From NCBI RefSeq assembly GCF_001704415.2, contig NC_030836.1:27812001-27876000 (forward strand): a stretch of 64,000 nt of DNA. The letters run 5' to 3'. Source of the stretch: Capra hircus. Its lineage: Eukaryota > Chordata > Mammalia > Artiodactyla > Bovidae. The notes under the pieces were generated by a model. It did not search any database, was not told where the DNA came from, and saw nothing but the letters and a program-made list of their open reading frames with translations. Numbering within the stretch: position 1 is the stretch's first letter; every line of letters begins with the position of its first letter. Below, piece after piece: positions 35,101-42,000 of the stretch. Both the position numbers and the translations under genes were made by a program.

Positions 35101-38100
35101 GGCTGGGGACCTGTCCACACTGTTCGATGTTGGTGGCATCATAGGTAAGGCCACGCCCTGCCGTGCCTCTCAGCTGGATCCACCTCTTCTCCTGTCGGGT
35201 TGCAGAGAGAAGGGACAGGTTCCCGCGGGATGTGACCTAGGCAGGTGGCCTCAGAGGGAAAAGGTGGCATCCTGCCCAGGTGGCCCTCCCATGAGCCCTG
35301 GGTACGGGGACGGTTGCAGAGGGGGACAGTCTGCTGGCCCGGGGTGCCCCGGTCAGGCTCGTGCTGGGTGGACTGCTGGGGCAGTGCTCGGGGGTGCCCG
35401 TGCCTGGGACGGCAATGTGCACATCGTATTCCAGGCGGCATCTTGGCGGGGCTCGTCTCTGACTACATCAACGGCAGGGCCACCACCTGCTGCGTCATGC
35501 TGATCTTGGCTGCCCCCATGGTGCGTAGAACCTCAAGGTCGAGGGCTGGGAGCTGTGTGCACGCCCGGGCATCACACATACACACCTGTCTCTTTGCATG
35601 TGTGCAGCTCTGTGCATGGCCAGGGGAGGAGAAGCCAGGATCAGCACAGGGAAAGGGATCCAAACTGAGAATTTTGGAAAAGGGCTAGTGGCTCTTCGAC
35701 CTCAGTTAGAGCGGGGAATGTCAGCTGCTAAACTTCCTGACCAAAGAAAGAATAAGAGGCTGGGGTTTGATAGGAGAGGAGACTTCTGGGACAAAGTGAA
35801 ACAACGGATTACTGCGTGTTAGACCCTGCCTCCCTGGGACACTTGAGGACCAAGAGGCCGGGGTATGAGAGGAAAGAAGGGAAAGCGGGCTTCTGGGGTC
35901 TCTAGTCTTCTGGGCTCCAGGCTAACGGAGGCGGCCCACGGGGAAGCCAGCGTGCGAGCCTGCCCCCCTGCTTCTCCTCTCTCAGATGTTCCTGTACAAC
36001 CACGTTGGCCAGAGAGGAATCGGCATCTCCATAGGTGGGGAGCTGGCACTGCCCTGGGGAGCACACGAGGCTGGCTTGGGGGCACGGTGGGCAGCCTGGG
36101 GAAGTGGAGGTTCTTGGTCTGGAGCCTGGGGGACTCACCCGCTTTGGGGCAGAGGATGATGGTGGCCTCTCCTCTCTAACTGGCCGTCTCCATCACCACC
36201 TCAGTCATGCTGCTTATCTGTGGAGCCCTGGTCAATGGCCCTTACGCGCTCATCACCACCGCTGTCTCGGCTGACCTGGTAAGCAGGGCCACCTCGGGGC
36301 CTAGGCAGGGCCTCTGTCTCCAGGCTCATCTTCCCCACGTCTTTCCCCTTCTCCCAGCCTCCAGAGATGAGATCCTCAAAGTCCTTCAGAGTCCGCCCTG
36401 GTTCCCTGTTTCTTCCCAACTCCAAGCCCTCATCGCTCCCTTTCCCCGAGCCAGCCGCTTTCTCAGTCCTGGTCCTGCTCAGGGCGCTGCCTCTTAGTTC
36501 GGCCCCCACCCCAACCCACCCCAACTCTGCTGTCTCTCTCCAGGGGACGCACAAGAGCCTGAAGGGCAACGCCAAGGCACTGTCCACTGTCACAGCCATC
36601 ATCGATGGCACTGGATCCATAGGTCTGTAACTTTCACCCTGGGCTCTCCCAACAGACCCCCGAGCCTGGTCTTGGGTGGAGTTTAGGATGGAGGGCAGGG
36701 CCCCTGCTCCGGGCCCTTCTCTGACACTGTGCTCCGCACAGGTGCGGCTCTGGGGCCTCTGTTGGCCGGGCTCATATCCCCCACGGGCTGGAACAATGTC
36801 TTCTACATGCTCATCGCTGCCGACGTCCTGGCCTGCTTGGTAAGAGTTTGGGGGCACATGGATGGGTGGTGGGAGGGGTCCCCTCCTGCAGGCCTGGAAT
36901 CTGGGGCTGCAAAGTGTCCGGACGATGAGGACCGCTTCCTTTGCACGAAGCACTCTGCCTCCCATGGGTGACCGCCTGCGGAATGGCATTGTGAACAGCC
37001 AGCCCAGCAGTCACCCAGCGTTAGGGACTGGTGCTCCATGATCGTGCCTCCCTCCCCTCCTCCCCCCAGCTCCTCTGCCGGCTGGTGTACAAAGAGATCC
37101 TGGCCTGGAAGTCATCCCTGGGCAAAGACAAAGGGTAAGTCCTGCAGAGAGAGTGCTGGAGCCCTGTCCACCTGGCCCCACTCCTCCTGGGAGTGAAATC
37201 CATTGCGTGGGGGCTCTGCACAGAGTCTGAGCCCAGCTCCAGCCCAGACCTCAGGGACGCGGCCCGCGGACCCCGAACGTGCTCCGTGAGCCCCGGCCCA
37301 GCCCCCAGCTCCACTAACCTGTCGTCTGTTGTCCCGTGTGTCTCCATAGCTCTAATGTGGCCCTAACCCACGCGTGATAGTCTTTTCCTCAAGTCCCATG
37401 ACTTTTGTGAGTATTTCCTTCAAGTCTGTGACTACTGTGCTCTTAAGAGTGCATGCAAAGCCTCTCTCTCCTCCAGTGTGATTTTTCTGATTTTCCTGAC
37501 TTTTCTGACTGGCTTTTTCCTTGGGGGCCAGTTCCAAAGATTCGGACTCTGGGCTGAATATGGTGCTTGGGAAGTATTTCCTCAGAGGCCAGAGCCGCTG
37601 GGAAGGTCGGCAGCCTCTCCTTACGGAGAGTGACAGGGTTTGGGACGGACCCCGTCCCCCAGGACAGAGGAGATGGTGTCTGGGGAAATAGTTTTTCCTC
37701 TGAACTCGGACGCTGAGCTGTCTGAACCTCCCAGAGTTCAGAAGCCGAGGGTATCTGGCCTATCTACCTGGGGTATGCAGAAAAAAAGCAAATGCCAAGC
37801 AAAGCCTCTGGAACAAAACCCCAAGCTGACCTGAGGTGCTGTCTGCCTGTCGCCCAGAGGTGGTGGGTGCAGAGGTGGCTCAGACAGGCTCACGGCTGAG
37901 GCTGGGCGTGAGAGGCTGGGCCACGCAGCTGGTGCTGAGCCTGGGAATATTCTCTCGCCGCCTTTCTGGCTTTCCTTAGGAAGCTCTTGCTCATGAGAAG
38001 CGGCCTGAGTGATGGACCTGGTCTGGATGGTAAACGTGAGGAAGAACCCGCTGGGGGCCTGGGAACCAGCACCATATCTGGGGAGGCACTTCCTTTTAAG

Positions 38101-39456
38101 GAAGGCGTCATCCCGGCTCAGGGAGAGCAACCCGCAGGGCAGGAGGCATCAGCGGGGTCTCTGTCCTGCCCTGCCCTGGAGGGGGAGCAGAGGATGGCAC
38201 CTCAAGACCAGTGCTGCTTCCACCTGCTGCCCCCCGCCCCCCAGGCCAGGCCTGCGGGGACCCGGGGAGGAGAGGGACTGAGGCAGGAGGGGAGGAGAGG
38301 GACTGAGGCAGGAGGGGAGGAAAGGGACTGAGGCAGGAGGGAAGGAGAGGGACTGAGCCAGGAGGGGAGGAGAATGATGCATAGTGAGCATCCGCTCTGG
38401 CCATTGACTTGAGTCCATCTAGCCGTACTGGCGTCCCTCTCAGCAGCCCTGAGAGGCTCAGAGCTCACGGGACACACCTCAGGCCTTTAGGTCATCCCAG
38501 CAGAGCCCACCTTTGGACCTAGGTGTGCGAGTTCACTGCCATCTGCATCGTCAGCGGGTCTTTCTCTGAGGAAGGCCTGTGTCGGGGGCACGGAGGCTCA
38601 GAGCCAGGCCTCCGCACCAGAAACCCTGGCCAGTCCTGACTTCTCTGCTCGCCTGCTTCTGTCCAACCTTGGCACCTTCTCCGAATGTCCGTGTCCTTGT
38701 GTGTCCAGTGGGGGTGCTCGTTCCTAAATATCTGATTGGGTTGGTCTCAGGCTGAGACACGCTGGGATAAAATGTGACATGGCTTTGCAAAGCTGTCAGA
38801 CGTGGTACAAACACTGTGAAGTGTTTTAAAACATGATTCTGGCTTGGTGCTCCCTGCTGAAGAGGTGACAGGGAGCCCTAATGGCAATGAACGGGATGAA
38901 AAGCAATTATTGGGTTGGCCAAAAAGTTCGTTCGGGTTTTTCCGTACAATGTTACCTGTTCAGTTCAGTCGCTGAGTCGTGTCCGACTCTTTGTGACCCC
39001 ATGGACTGCAGCATGCCAAGCTTCCCTGTCCATCACCGACTCCTGGAATTTGCTCCAACTCCTGTCCATTGAGTCAGTGATGCCATCCAATCATCTCATC
39101 CTCTGTTGTCCCCTTCTCCTCCTGCCTTCAATTTTACCCAGCATTAGGGTCTTTTCTAATGAGTTAGTTCTTTGCATCAGATGGCCAAAGTATTGGAGCT
39201 TTAGCATCAGTCCTTTCAATGAATGTTCGGGACTGATTTCCTTTAGGATTGACCGTTTTGATCTCCCTCATATGATGTTATGGGGAAACCCAAACTAACT
39301 TTTTGGCCAGGCTAGTATTAAGGGACCCAGTATTAAGGCAAGGGGACTTGCCTTTCCTGTTCCCACTGTTGGGACAGGAGCCACCACTTGTTAACCTGTG
39401 TCTCACCTTCTCTTCCACTGCCTCTGTCTACCTCATGCAGGTATAGAGAAATGTGA
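12658..39456 (+). CDS. SLC37A2: SLC37A2, sugar-phosphate/phosphate exchanger (whole gene, 17 common coding exons + two alternative ends)
   Basis: SLC37 family member of the major facilitator superfamily (organophosphate:phosphate antiporters). The family exchanges glucose-6-phosphate for inorganic phosphate across the ER membrane. The 18 joined exons give 1,518 nt including the stop (505 residues), or 1,506 nt (501 residues) with the alternative end; both match the family length. Seen in the translation: N-terminus MRSSLAPG; first membrane helix about residues 22-40 ending in SRKP, whose R40/K41 correspond by family comparison to the phosphate-binding Arg-Lys pair of SLC37A4; a luminal loop with three N-glycosylation sequons (N53, N62, N68); GERLPLRY (109-116) and GLVSDYINGRA (352-362), the two half-repeats of the facilitator loop motif; KGKRGLIMGIWNSHTSVGN across exons 6-7; and a hydrophilic central loop at about 232-290. 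All introns are GT-AG. No frameshift or premature stop was seen, so the gene looks intact. Neither C-terminus carries a KKxx ER-retrieval signal. Confidence 0.97.
12717..13855 (+). other. SLC37A2: SLC37A2 intron 1, 5' part
   Basis: The CpG-rich start of the intron decays into unique sequence after about 13,100. No other gene is seen. Confidence 0.5.
13856..14045 (+). repeat. Old L1 3' end, sense
   Basis: GGGAGTTACTGTTTAATGGG, CACTGAACTGTGCACTTAAA and TTACCACAATTTTAAAAAGA are typical of old mammalian L1 3' ends. Confidence 0.75.
14155..14345 (+). repeat. Bov-tA SINE
   Basis: GGTTCGATCCCTGGG box and GTCGGACACAACTGAGCGAC tail. A short internal deletion follows the box. Confidence 0.9.
14346..14980. 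other. AT-rich intron sequence, nothing recognised
   Basis: Contains a T run at 14466-14478. No gene or family recognised. Confidence 0.4.
14981..15190 (-). repeat. Bov-tA SINE, antisense
   Basis: GTTGTTGTTGAGTCGCTACG start and CTGCTGAGACACCTGG end. Confidence 0.88.
15191..16152. other. AT-rich intron sequence, nothing recognised
   Basis: May contain old transposon remains, but I could not assign a family. Confidence 0.35.
16153..16346 (+). repeat. Bov-tA SINE
   Basis: AAAGAATCTGCCTGCTAATG head and AGTTGGGCACAACTGTGCAT tail. Confidence 0.9.
16347..17418. other. Intron 1 sequence, nothing recognised
   Basis: An imperfect tandem of TATACCTTTTAACYAAACTATACC lies at about 16765-16790. No gene seen. 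Confidence 0.35.
17420..17990 (+). repeat. Cluster of MIR-like SINE remnants
   Basis: Recognisable MIR-type strings include TAATGAGGCACAGAGAAGTT, TTGAATCCAGGTTAGCTGGA and TAAAATGGAAATAACAATG. Individual boundaries are unclear. Confidence 0.55.
17991..18721. other. Intron 1 sequence, nothing recognised
   Basis: Includes a purine-rich GATGAGCAGGA-type run at about 18500-18550. Long open frames on both strands here reflect composition. Confidence 0.35.
18722..18877 (-). mobile_element. BovB 3' fragment, antisense
   Basis: TCAGTCGTGTCCAGCTCTTT through TTGATGATGCCATCCAACCA. Short 5'-truncated piece. Confidence 0.85.
18895..19075 (-). repeat. CHR-type SINE, antisense
   Basis: Ends GGACCACCAGGAAGTCCC. 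Internal GGGATCAAACCCCGGG box. Confidence 0.8.
19080..19260 (+). repeat. MIR-like remnant
   Basis: GGCCCAGGGTCGCAGTCACA and AGTTAAGACTCAGCC resemble MIR core sequence. Confidence 0.45.
19261..22394. other. Repeat-poor part of SLC37A2 intron 1
   Basis: About 3 kb of GC-rich, almost repeat-free intron. Many open frames exist on both strands (for example + 21734-22510), but none has a recognisable domain or a splice-consistent link to SLC37A2. The scarcity of repeats could mark control sequence (inference). Confidence 0.4.
22395..22560 (+). repeat. MIR-like remnant
   Basis: GTGTGGACTGCATGTCAGAA and CTGTGAGAGAGGTGATAAAC suggest an old MIR. Weak. Confidence 0.4.
22561..23043. other. Intron 1 sequence, nothing recognised
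   Basis: Possible old L2/MIR material around 22740-22990 (TGACCTGTCCCTTTCCTCC, TGCCTCCACGCTTCTGCACA), not assignable with confidence. Confidence 0.35.
23124..23161. repeat. (TA)n microsatellite
   Basis: About 18 uninterrupted TA units inside the L1 fragment. Likely length-polymorphic. Confidence 0.95.
23268..23476 (+). repeat. Bov-tA SINE
   Basis: AGGGCTTCCTAGGGAGCGCT head, AGTATTCTTGCCTGGAGAAT body. Nested in the antisense L1. Confidence 0.88.
23691..24325. promoter_or_regulatory. GC/CpG-rich block inside intron 1
   Basis: Much richer in GC and CpG than the neighbouring intron (GGGAGTCGCGCCGGGCTGGC and similar). It could be an intragenic CpG islet, enhancer or alternative promoter. No exon was identified in it. 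Confidence 0.4.
24326..24558 (-). repeat. Bov-tA SINE, antisense
   Basis: GTGCTCAGTCACTCAGTCCT start, with a short internal duplication of CTCTGTCCATGG at 24390-24420. Ends CATCTGGGAAGCC. Confidence 0.9.
24559..24802. other. Spacer, possible MIR remnant
   Basis: No gene recognised. Confidence 0.35.
24803..25010 (+). repeat. Bov-tA SINE with CA tail
   Basis: Full head and body. Ends with a (CA)n run at about 24999-25011. Confidence 0.9.
25011..26255. other. Intron 1 sequence, nothing recognised
   Basis: About 1.2 kb without recognisable repeats or exons. Confidence 0.4.
26256..26455 (+). repeat. Bov-tA SINE
   Basis: GGCTTCTCTGGTGGCTCAGA head and CTGACACGACTGAGCAACCA tail. Confidence 0.9.
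26530..27076 (+). repeat. L1 3' ends, sense, split by a SINE
   Basis: TTGTTAATCAACTGTACCCC at 26610 and AAAATGGATAACCAGCAAGG onward are two artiodactyl L1 3' ends. The second is interrupted at 26853-27050 and resumes at CACCCCAATACAACAC. Confidence 0.8.
26853..27050 (+). repeat. Bov-tA SINE
   Basis: TGTGGCTCAGACGGTGAAGC head. Nested in an L1 3' end. Confidence 0.9.
27077..27511 (+). other. SLC37A2: 3' end of intron 1
   Basis: Repeat-free approach to exon 2, with a pyrimidine-rich tract before the acceptor. Confidence 0.5.
27512..27593 (+). CDS. SLC37A2: SLC37A2 exon 2
   Basis: Residues 20-47. Acceptor CCCCTGCAG, donor GTGAGC. Encodes the first transmembrane helix and the SRKP motif with the Arg-Lys pair (R40, K41) expected to contact phosphate by analogy with SLC37A4. 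Confidence 0.96.
28080..28173 (+). CDS. SLC37A2: SLC37A2 exon 3
   Basis: Residues 48-78 plus one base. Luminal loop between helices 1 and 2, with three N-glycosylation sequons: NCS at 53, NST at 62 and NDT at 68. Donor GTAAGA. Confidence 0.96.
28289..28367 (+). CDS. SLC37A2: SLC37A2 exon 4
   Basis: Residues 79-104 and two bases of codon 105. Contains NYKELLGAVDNAFLVAYAIG, the start of helix 2. Acceptor CCTTCAG, donor GTAAGA. Confidence 0.96.
28368..28949 (+). other. SLC37A2: Intron 4, 5' part
   Basis: No gene. A possible MIR-like remnant lies at 28740-28930. Confidence 0.4.
28950..29180 (+). mobile_element. BovB 3' fragment, sense
   Basis: AAAAGACCCTGATGCTGGGA to CACGACTGAGCGACCAGACT. Severely 5'-truncated. 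Lies in SLC37A2 intron 4. Confidence 0.88.
29188..29440 (+). repeat. Bov-tA SINE carrying a poly-A insertion
   Basis: SINE head interrupted at 29224-29256 by A17, TTAATT and a second A run. AAAGAATCCACCTGC (29209-29223) is repeated as AAAGAATCCATCTGC (29257-29271) on the other side. Confidence 0.88.
29441..29712. other. Intron 4 spacer
   Basis: No gene or clear repeat. Confidence 0.35.
29713..29895 (+). repeat. Bov-tA SINE, internally deleted
   Basis: TTTTTTGGTAACTCAGGCAG head. The B-box segment is missing. GGACACGACGGAGTGACTAA tail. Confidence 0.85.
29896..30568 (+). other. SLC37A2: Intron 4, 3' part
   Basis: Repeat-free. An ATG at 30318 is open in the exon 5 frame right through the acceptor, see findings. 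Confidence 0.4.
30569..30704 (+). CDS. SLC37A2: SLC37A2 exon 5
   Basis: Residues 105-150. Carries GERLPLRY, the facilitator-type loop after helix 2, followed by helices 3-4. Acceptor TCTTCAG, donor GTACGA. The upstream intron happens to be open in the same frame. Confidence 0.96.
31086..31162 (+). CDS. SLC37A2: SLC37A2 exon 6
   Basis: Residues 151-175 plus two bases of codon 176. Peptide includes GLVQTTGWPAVVSCVGNWFG, conserved in the family. Acceptor CCTGTAG, donor GTGAGT. Confidence 0.96.
31163..31577 (+). other. SLC37A2: Intron 6, 5' part, AT-rich
   Basis: Contains a TATA/TGTATA-rich low-complexity run at about 31450-31540. Confidence 0.5.
31578..31775 (-). mobile_element. MER5A-like hAT DNA transposon remnant
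   Basis: GAGTTTCTCAGCCCTGGCAC, TTTAGCAGCCTCTACCTGCT and TGTCCCCTGGGGGCAATCAC match the MER5A pattern in antisense. Confidence 0.8.
32074..32240 (+). CDS. SLC37A2: SLC37A2 exon 7
   Basis: Residues 176-231 plus one base. Begins KRGLIMGIWNSHTSVGN, a signature of phosphate-linked antiporters, followed by helices 5-6. Acceptor CCTCCAG, donor GTGAGT. Confidence 0.97.
32766..32803 (+). CDS. SLC37A2: SLC37A2 exon 8 (38 nt)
   Basis: Small exon for residues 232-244 (YPEDVDCSPPQHH), the start of the hydrophilic central cytosolic loop. Acceptor CTTTCAG, donor GTGAGT. Its size and phase are needed to keep exons 7 and 9 in frame. Confidence 0.94.
33039..33191 (+). CDS. SLC37A2: SLC37A2 exon 9
   Basis: Residues 245-295. 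Most of the central loop, acidic and Ser-rich (ESQDHPEDPANG), ending in ISFFGALRIP just before helix 7. This is the least conserved part of the family. Acceptor GCTCAG, donor GTGAGT. Confidence 0.94.
33518..33608 (+). CDS. SLC37A2: SLC37A2 exon 10
   Basis: Residues 296-325 plus one base. Helix 7: GVVEFSLCLLFAKLVSYTFL followed by YWLPLY. Acceptor TCCCAG, donor GTGAGT. Confidence 0.97.
33609..35081 (+). other. SLC37A2: Intron 10
   Basis: About 1.5 kb, GC-rich and repeat-free. A short CCCAGAG(C) tandem lies at about 34265-34300. No other exon supported. Confidence 0.5.
35082..35144 (+). CDS. SLC37A2: SLC37A2 exon 11
   Basis: Residues 326-346 plus one base. Peptide HFSAKEAGDLSTLFDVGGII, highly conserved. 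Acceptor TCCACAG, donor GTAAGG. Confidence 0.97.
   Translation, partial: FTSVPKRLGTCPHCSMLVAS
35435..35520 (+). CDS. SLC37A2: SLC37A2 exon 12
   Basis: Residues 347-375. Contains GLVSDYINGRA, the second facilitator loop motif, with D356 and R361. Acceptor TTCCAG, donor GTGCGT (weaker than the others). Confidence 0.96.
35986..36034 (+). CDS. SLC37A2: SLC37A2 exon 13 (49 nt)
   Basis: Residues 376-391 plus one base: MFLYNHVGQRGIGISI. Acceptor CTCTCAG, donor GTGGGG. Phase fits both neighbours. Confidence 0.94.
36205..36278 (+). CDS. SLC37A2: SLC37A2 exon 14
   Basis: Residues 392-416. Peptide NGPYALITTAVSADL is near-invariant in the family and lies in the substrate path of the C-terminal half. 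Acceptor CCTCAG, donor GTAAGC. Confidence 0.97.
36544..36622 (+). CDS. SLC37A2: SLC37A2 exon 15
   Basis: Residues 417-442 plus one base: GTHKSLKGNAKALSTVTAII then DGTGSI. Acceptor CTCCAG, donor GTCTGT. Confidence 0.96.
36742..36839 (+). CDS. SLC37A2: SLC37A2 exon 16
   Basis: Residues 443-475, helices 11-12: GAALGPLLAGLISPTGW then NNVFYMLIAADVLACL. Acceptor CGCACAG, donor GTAAGA. Confidence 0.97.
37070..37134 (+). CDS. SLC37A2: SLC37A2 exon 17 (last common coding exon)
   Basis: Residues 476-496 plus two bases of Gly497: LLCRLVYKEILAWKSSLGKD then K. End of helix 12 and the cytosolic tail. Donor GTAAGT. It can join either of two downstream acceptors. Confidence 0.95.
37350..37377 (+). CDS. SLC37A2: SLC37A2 alternative C-terminal coding end A (505-residue form)
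   Basis: After acceptor TCTCCATAG, the frame from exon 17 continues as SNVALTHA and stops at TGA 37375-37377. A strong donor, GTGAGT at 37407-37412, follows 29 nt after the stop. I saw no AATAAA or ATTAAA before the next acceptor at 39440. This is therefore probably a 57-nt cassette exon (37350-37406) that carries the stop and splices on to 39441, not a terminal exon. Confidence 0.82.
37407..37412 (+). promoter_or_regulatory. SLC37A2: Predicted splice donor after the alternative stop
   Basis: GTGAGT 30 nt after the TGA of the 505-residue form. It would define a 57-nt cassette exon (37350-37406). Confidence 0.5.
37413..38264 (+). other. SLC37A2: SLC37A2 terminal intron (or 3' UTR of form A)
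   Basis: No repeats, no AATAAA/ATTAAA and no exon recognised. Confidence 0.45.
38265..38378 (+). repeat. Minisatellite, about 25-bp unit
   Basis: Four to five tandem copies of a unit containing GGAGGAGAGGGACTGAGGCA, with small substitutions between copies. Probably a variable-number tandem repeat. Confidence 0.9.
38379..38909 (+). other. Spacer in terminal intron
   Basis: Nothing recognised. Confidence 0.4.
38911..39312 (+). mobile_element. Mariner-type miniature element interrupted by BovB
   Basis: Left end TGGGTTGGCCAAAAAGTTCG and right end CAAACTAACTTTTTGGCCA are inverted repeats of each other. The two halves are separated by a BovB fragment. Confidence 0.85.
38956..39271 (-). mobile_element. 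BovB 3' fragment, antisense
   Basis: TTCAGTTCAGTCGCTGAGTC through GATTGACCGTTTTGATCTCC. Flanked by related ATGTTA strings of the split mariner. Confidence 0.9.
39313..39440 (+). other. SLC37A2: 3' end of terminal intron
   Basis: Pyrimidine-rich approach to the acceptor at 39440. Confidence 0.5.
39441..39456 (+). CDS. SLC37A2: SLC37A2 alternative C-terminal coding end B (501-residue form)
   Basis: Joining exon 17 directly to acceptor CTCATGCAG at 39440 completes Gly497 and gives YREM then TGA (39454-39456). This resembles the GYKEI-type end I recall for the human protein. The exon continues as 3' UTR. Confidence 0.85.
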
Positions 39457-40438
39457 GGCCCCTGATCAGAGCAGAAACATGGAGGGACTTTGCCGGGTCC
39501 CAAAGTGCCCCCCCCCCACCACACAGATGGCTGAGGCAAAAAGCCCCTTGACCCAGCACCAGCCAGCCCAGCCCGCGAAGCTTCCAAGGGCTAGGAGATG
39601 CTCCACGGGAAAGGACCGCCAAGTTCGAGGACGTGGAAAACTCAAGGGCCTTGTTGGAGAATGGAGGGAACGCAGAGTGCTCACCATCCTGAAAAGGCAT
39701 CTTGAGACCAAAACAAAACGCTCAGGCAGCTCCGTGCCATCAGTGGATCAGCTTATTACAGGGTCACTTAACAGTATGGGATAGGCTGGACAGCGATCTG
39801 GGAGCACCCCCATGCCACCCAGGGGCTGTACGGACGATTCTATGGCTAACCTGGGGGACGGGGAGGCAGGACATGCATTCCTAAGTGAAAATTTATGAAC
39901 ACGTAACCAGTCTTGTGGGTGCTGGGAACATGTCAGAGACTTCCATCATTGTTTGGGGACTAACAGAGCATAGAAGCTACCTGATCCTAATGGTTATTAA
40001 ACAGGGCAATGATTCAGCATACCGTACAGTCCTGAGTAGGCCCAGTGGAAGGAGAGGAGAGACTGTGAAGATCCCTGATGATGTCAGTTTCGCTGATCCA
40101 GGCCTCAATTCTGGAGACCGCGGGCCGGAGGGATTGGGGCTGAGGGCTGTCAGCGTTTTGGTACAAGGAGGGGTCTGCTCAGACTCTTTCTTGTTCAAAT
40201 TCCAAGATGGATAGCCGAGGTTTGGTGAGGCCAAGGCCTGGAAAGAGTGTGTCTCTCCTTCTCAACGTTAGACTGGAACCTCTGTAATCAGGCTCTACCT
40301 GAAAGTGTGTATTTCGGAGCCACCAGACCTCTCCTTGTCCCTTATGTCCACAAGCCTGTCTCTCCATGTGTTTCCCCACATTGGCACCCCTGCTTCTACC
40401 CTCCATCTGATCCTGTTTCTAACTTCTGACCCATTTTG

Positions 40439-40444
40439 ATTAAA
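40439..40444 (+). terminator. Candidate poly-A signal ATTAAA
   Basis: First ATTAAA in the proposed SLC37A2 3' UTR, about 1 kb after the stop. A second copy is at 40659-40664. Confidence 0.4.
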
Positions 40445-40658
40445 ACATTGCTGTATCCTCCAGGGACCAGGGAGAGGCAGGGCAGGGTAGGGGTGTCACT
40501 CCCAGGCGTGGCCAGCCCCTGAGTGTGAGGGCACCTTGCCTCACTCTTGTCCCAGCCCTCTGTGTCCCCAGGGCAGATGGCTTATCAGGGCAGTGCTGTT
40601 GGGGAAGTGTGTAGGGCGGTGGGGCGGGGTGGGGCATGACCCAAAGTCCCAGTATGTT

Positions 40659-40664
40659 ATTAAA
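40659..40664 (+). terminator. Candidate poly-A signal ATTAAA (distal)
   Basis: Second ATTAAA, followed about 25-50 nt later by GT-rich sequence (GAGTGCTC, TTGGGTCTG), which suits cleavage near 40,685. Confidence 0.4.
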
Positions 40665-40917
40665 TATTTTGATAATGAAATGCCAGTGCTTACTGAGTGC
40701 TCACTTTGGCCACCCTGAACCCTTGGGTCTGCCGGGCAAGCTCTTGGCATCTCTGCCCTCGGACACTGCCCATCAGCCCCTGTGCCAATGTGTGTTGCCA
40801 GCTGCTCCTGTGCTCATTGGGGATCATGTGGGCTATTGGCACAGCATCCCAGGACCTCGGAACGGTGTGCTGGGTGCTCCAAACTGGGGTGCTCATGGCA
40901 GCCGTGCCAAGAGGAGG

Positions 40918-41835
40918 CAGTTCAGTCAGTTCAGTTACGCAGTTGTGTCTGACTCTTTGTGACCCCGTGGACTGCAGCACACCAGGCTTCCCTGTCCATC
41001 ACCAACTCCCAGAGCTTGCTCAAACTCAGGTCCATTGAGTCAGTGATGCCATCCAACCATCTCATCCTCTGTCATCCCCTTCTCTTCCTACCTCAATCTT
41101 TTCCAGCATTAGGGTTTTTTTTTTTCCAATGAGTCAGTTATTTGCTTCAGGTGGCCATAGTATTGGAACTTCAGCTTCAGCATCAGTCCTTTCAATGAAT
41201 ATTCAGGACTGATTTCCTTTAGGATTGACTGGTTTGATCTCCTTGGAGTCCAAGGGACTCTCAGGAGTCTTCTCCAACATTATGGTTCAAAAGCATCCAT
41301 TCTTCGGTGCTCAGCTTTCCTTATGGTCCAACTCTCACATTCATACATGACTACTGGAAAAACCATAGCTTTGACTACACGGACCTTTGTTAGCAAAGTA
41401 ATGTCTCTGCTTTTTAATATGCTGTCTAGGTTGGTCATAACTTTTCCTCCAAGGAGTAAGCGTCTTTTAATTTCATGGCTATAGTCACCACCTGCAGTAA
41501 TTTTGGAGCCCAAGAAAATAAAGTCTCTCACTGTTTCCATTGTTTCCTCATCTATTTGGCATGAAGTGATGGGACTGGATGCCATGATCTTCATTTACTG
41601 AATGTTGAGTTTTAAGCCATTTTTTTCACTCTCCTCTTTCACTTTTATCAAGAGTGCTTTAGTTCTGCCATAAGGGTGGTGTCATCTGCCTATCTGAGGT
41701 TATTGATACTTCTCCCAGTAATCCTGCTTCCAGCTTGTGCTTCATTCAGCCTGGCATTTAGCATGATGTACTCTGCATGTAAGTTAAATAAGCAGAGTGA
41801 CAACATAAAGCCTTTGTGTACTCCTTTCCTCAGCA
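40918..41835 (-). mobile_element. BovB LINE 3' region, antisense
   Basis: CAGTTCAGTTACGCAGTTGT at the tail end, through the reverse-transcriptase C-terminal region (DFIFLGSKITAGGDYSHEIK in antisense) to about 41835. Stops and frameshifts present; inactive. Confidence 0.9.
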
Positions 41836-42000
41836 GTGGGGATACTGATAACCCAAGGGTATGCCTGGAGGCTAGTTCATTCTTTGGCTACAAATTCCTC
41901 CACACTGAGACAGGTTGTATACACACTAGTGGTGACAAATAGTAAGTCTCAAACTACTAAGACTCACCCTGGCTTGAAAAGCAGGAGCCAGTTGAAATGT
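41836..42000. other. Unassigned spacer between opposed BovB copies
   Basis: 165 bp that I cannot assign to BovB or any other family. Confidence 0.4.

Larger units (their letters stand above)
35145..37069 (+). other. SLC37A2: Introns 11-16
   Basis: Short introns without recognisable repeats. Minus-strand open frames here mirror the coding exons. Confidence 0.5.
39457..40690 (+). other. SLC37A2: SLC37A2 3' UTR (end inferred)
   Basis: Sequence after the second stop is free of recognisable repeats. Two ATTAAA poly-A signals are present, at 40439-40444 and 40659-40664, so the mRNA probably ends near 40,460 or 40,685. A BovB copy starts at about 40,918. The end is inferred. Confidence 0.6.

Noticed and set aside
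36201..36989. 262-residue minus-strand open frame
   Set aside because: It is antisense to exons 14-16 of SLC37A2 and runs through their introns. No domain or splice logic of its own.
38265..38378. CRISPR-like array
   Set aside because: Units are directly adjacent without unique spacers; it is a minisatellite in a mammalian intron.
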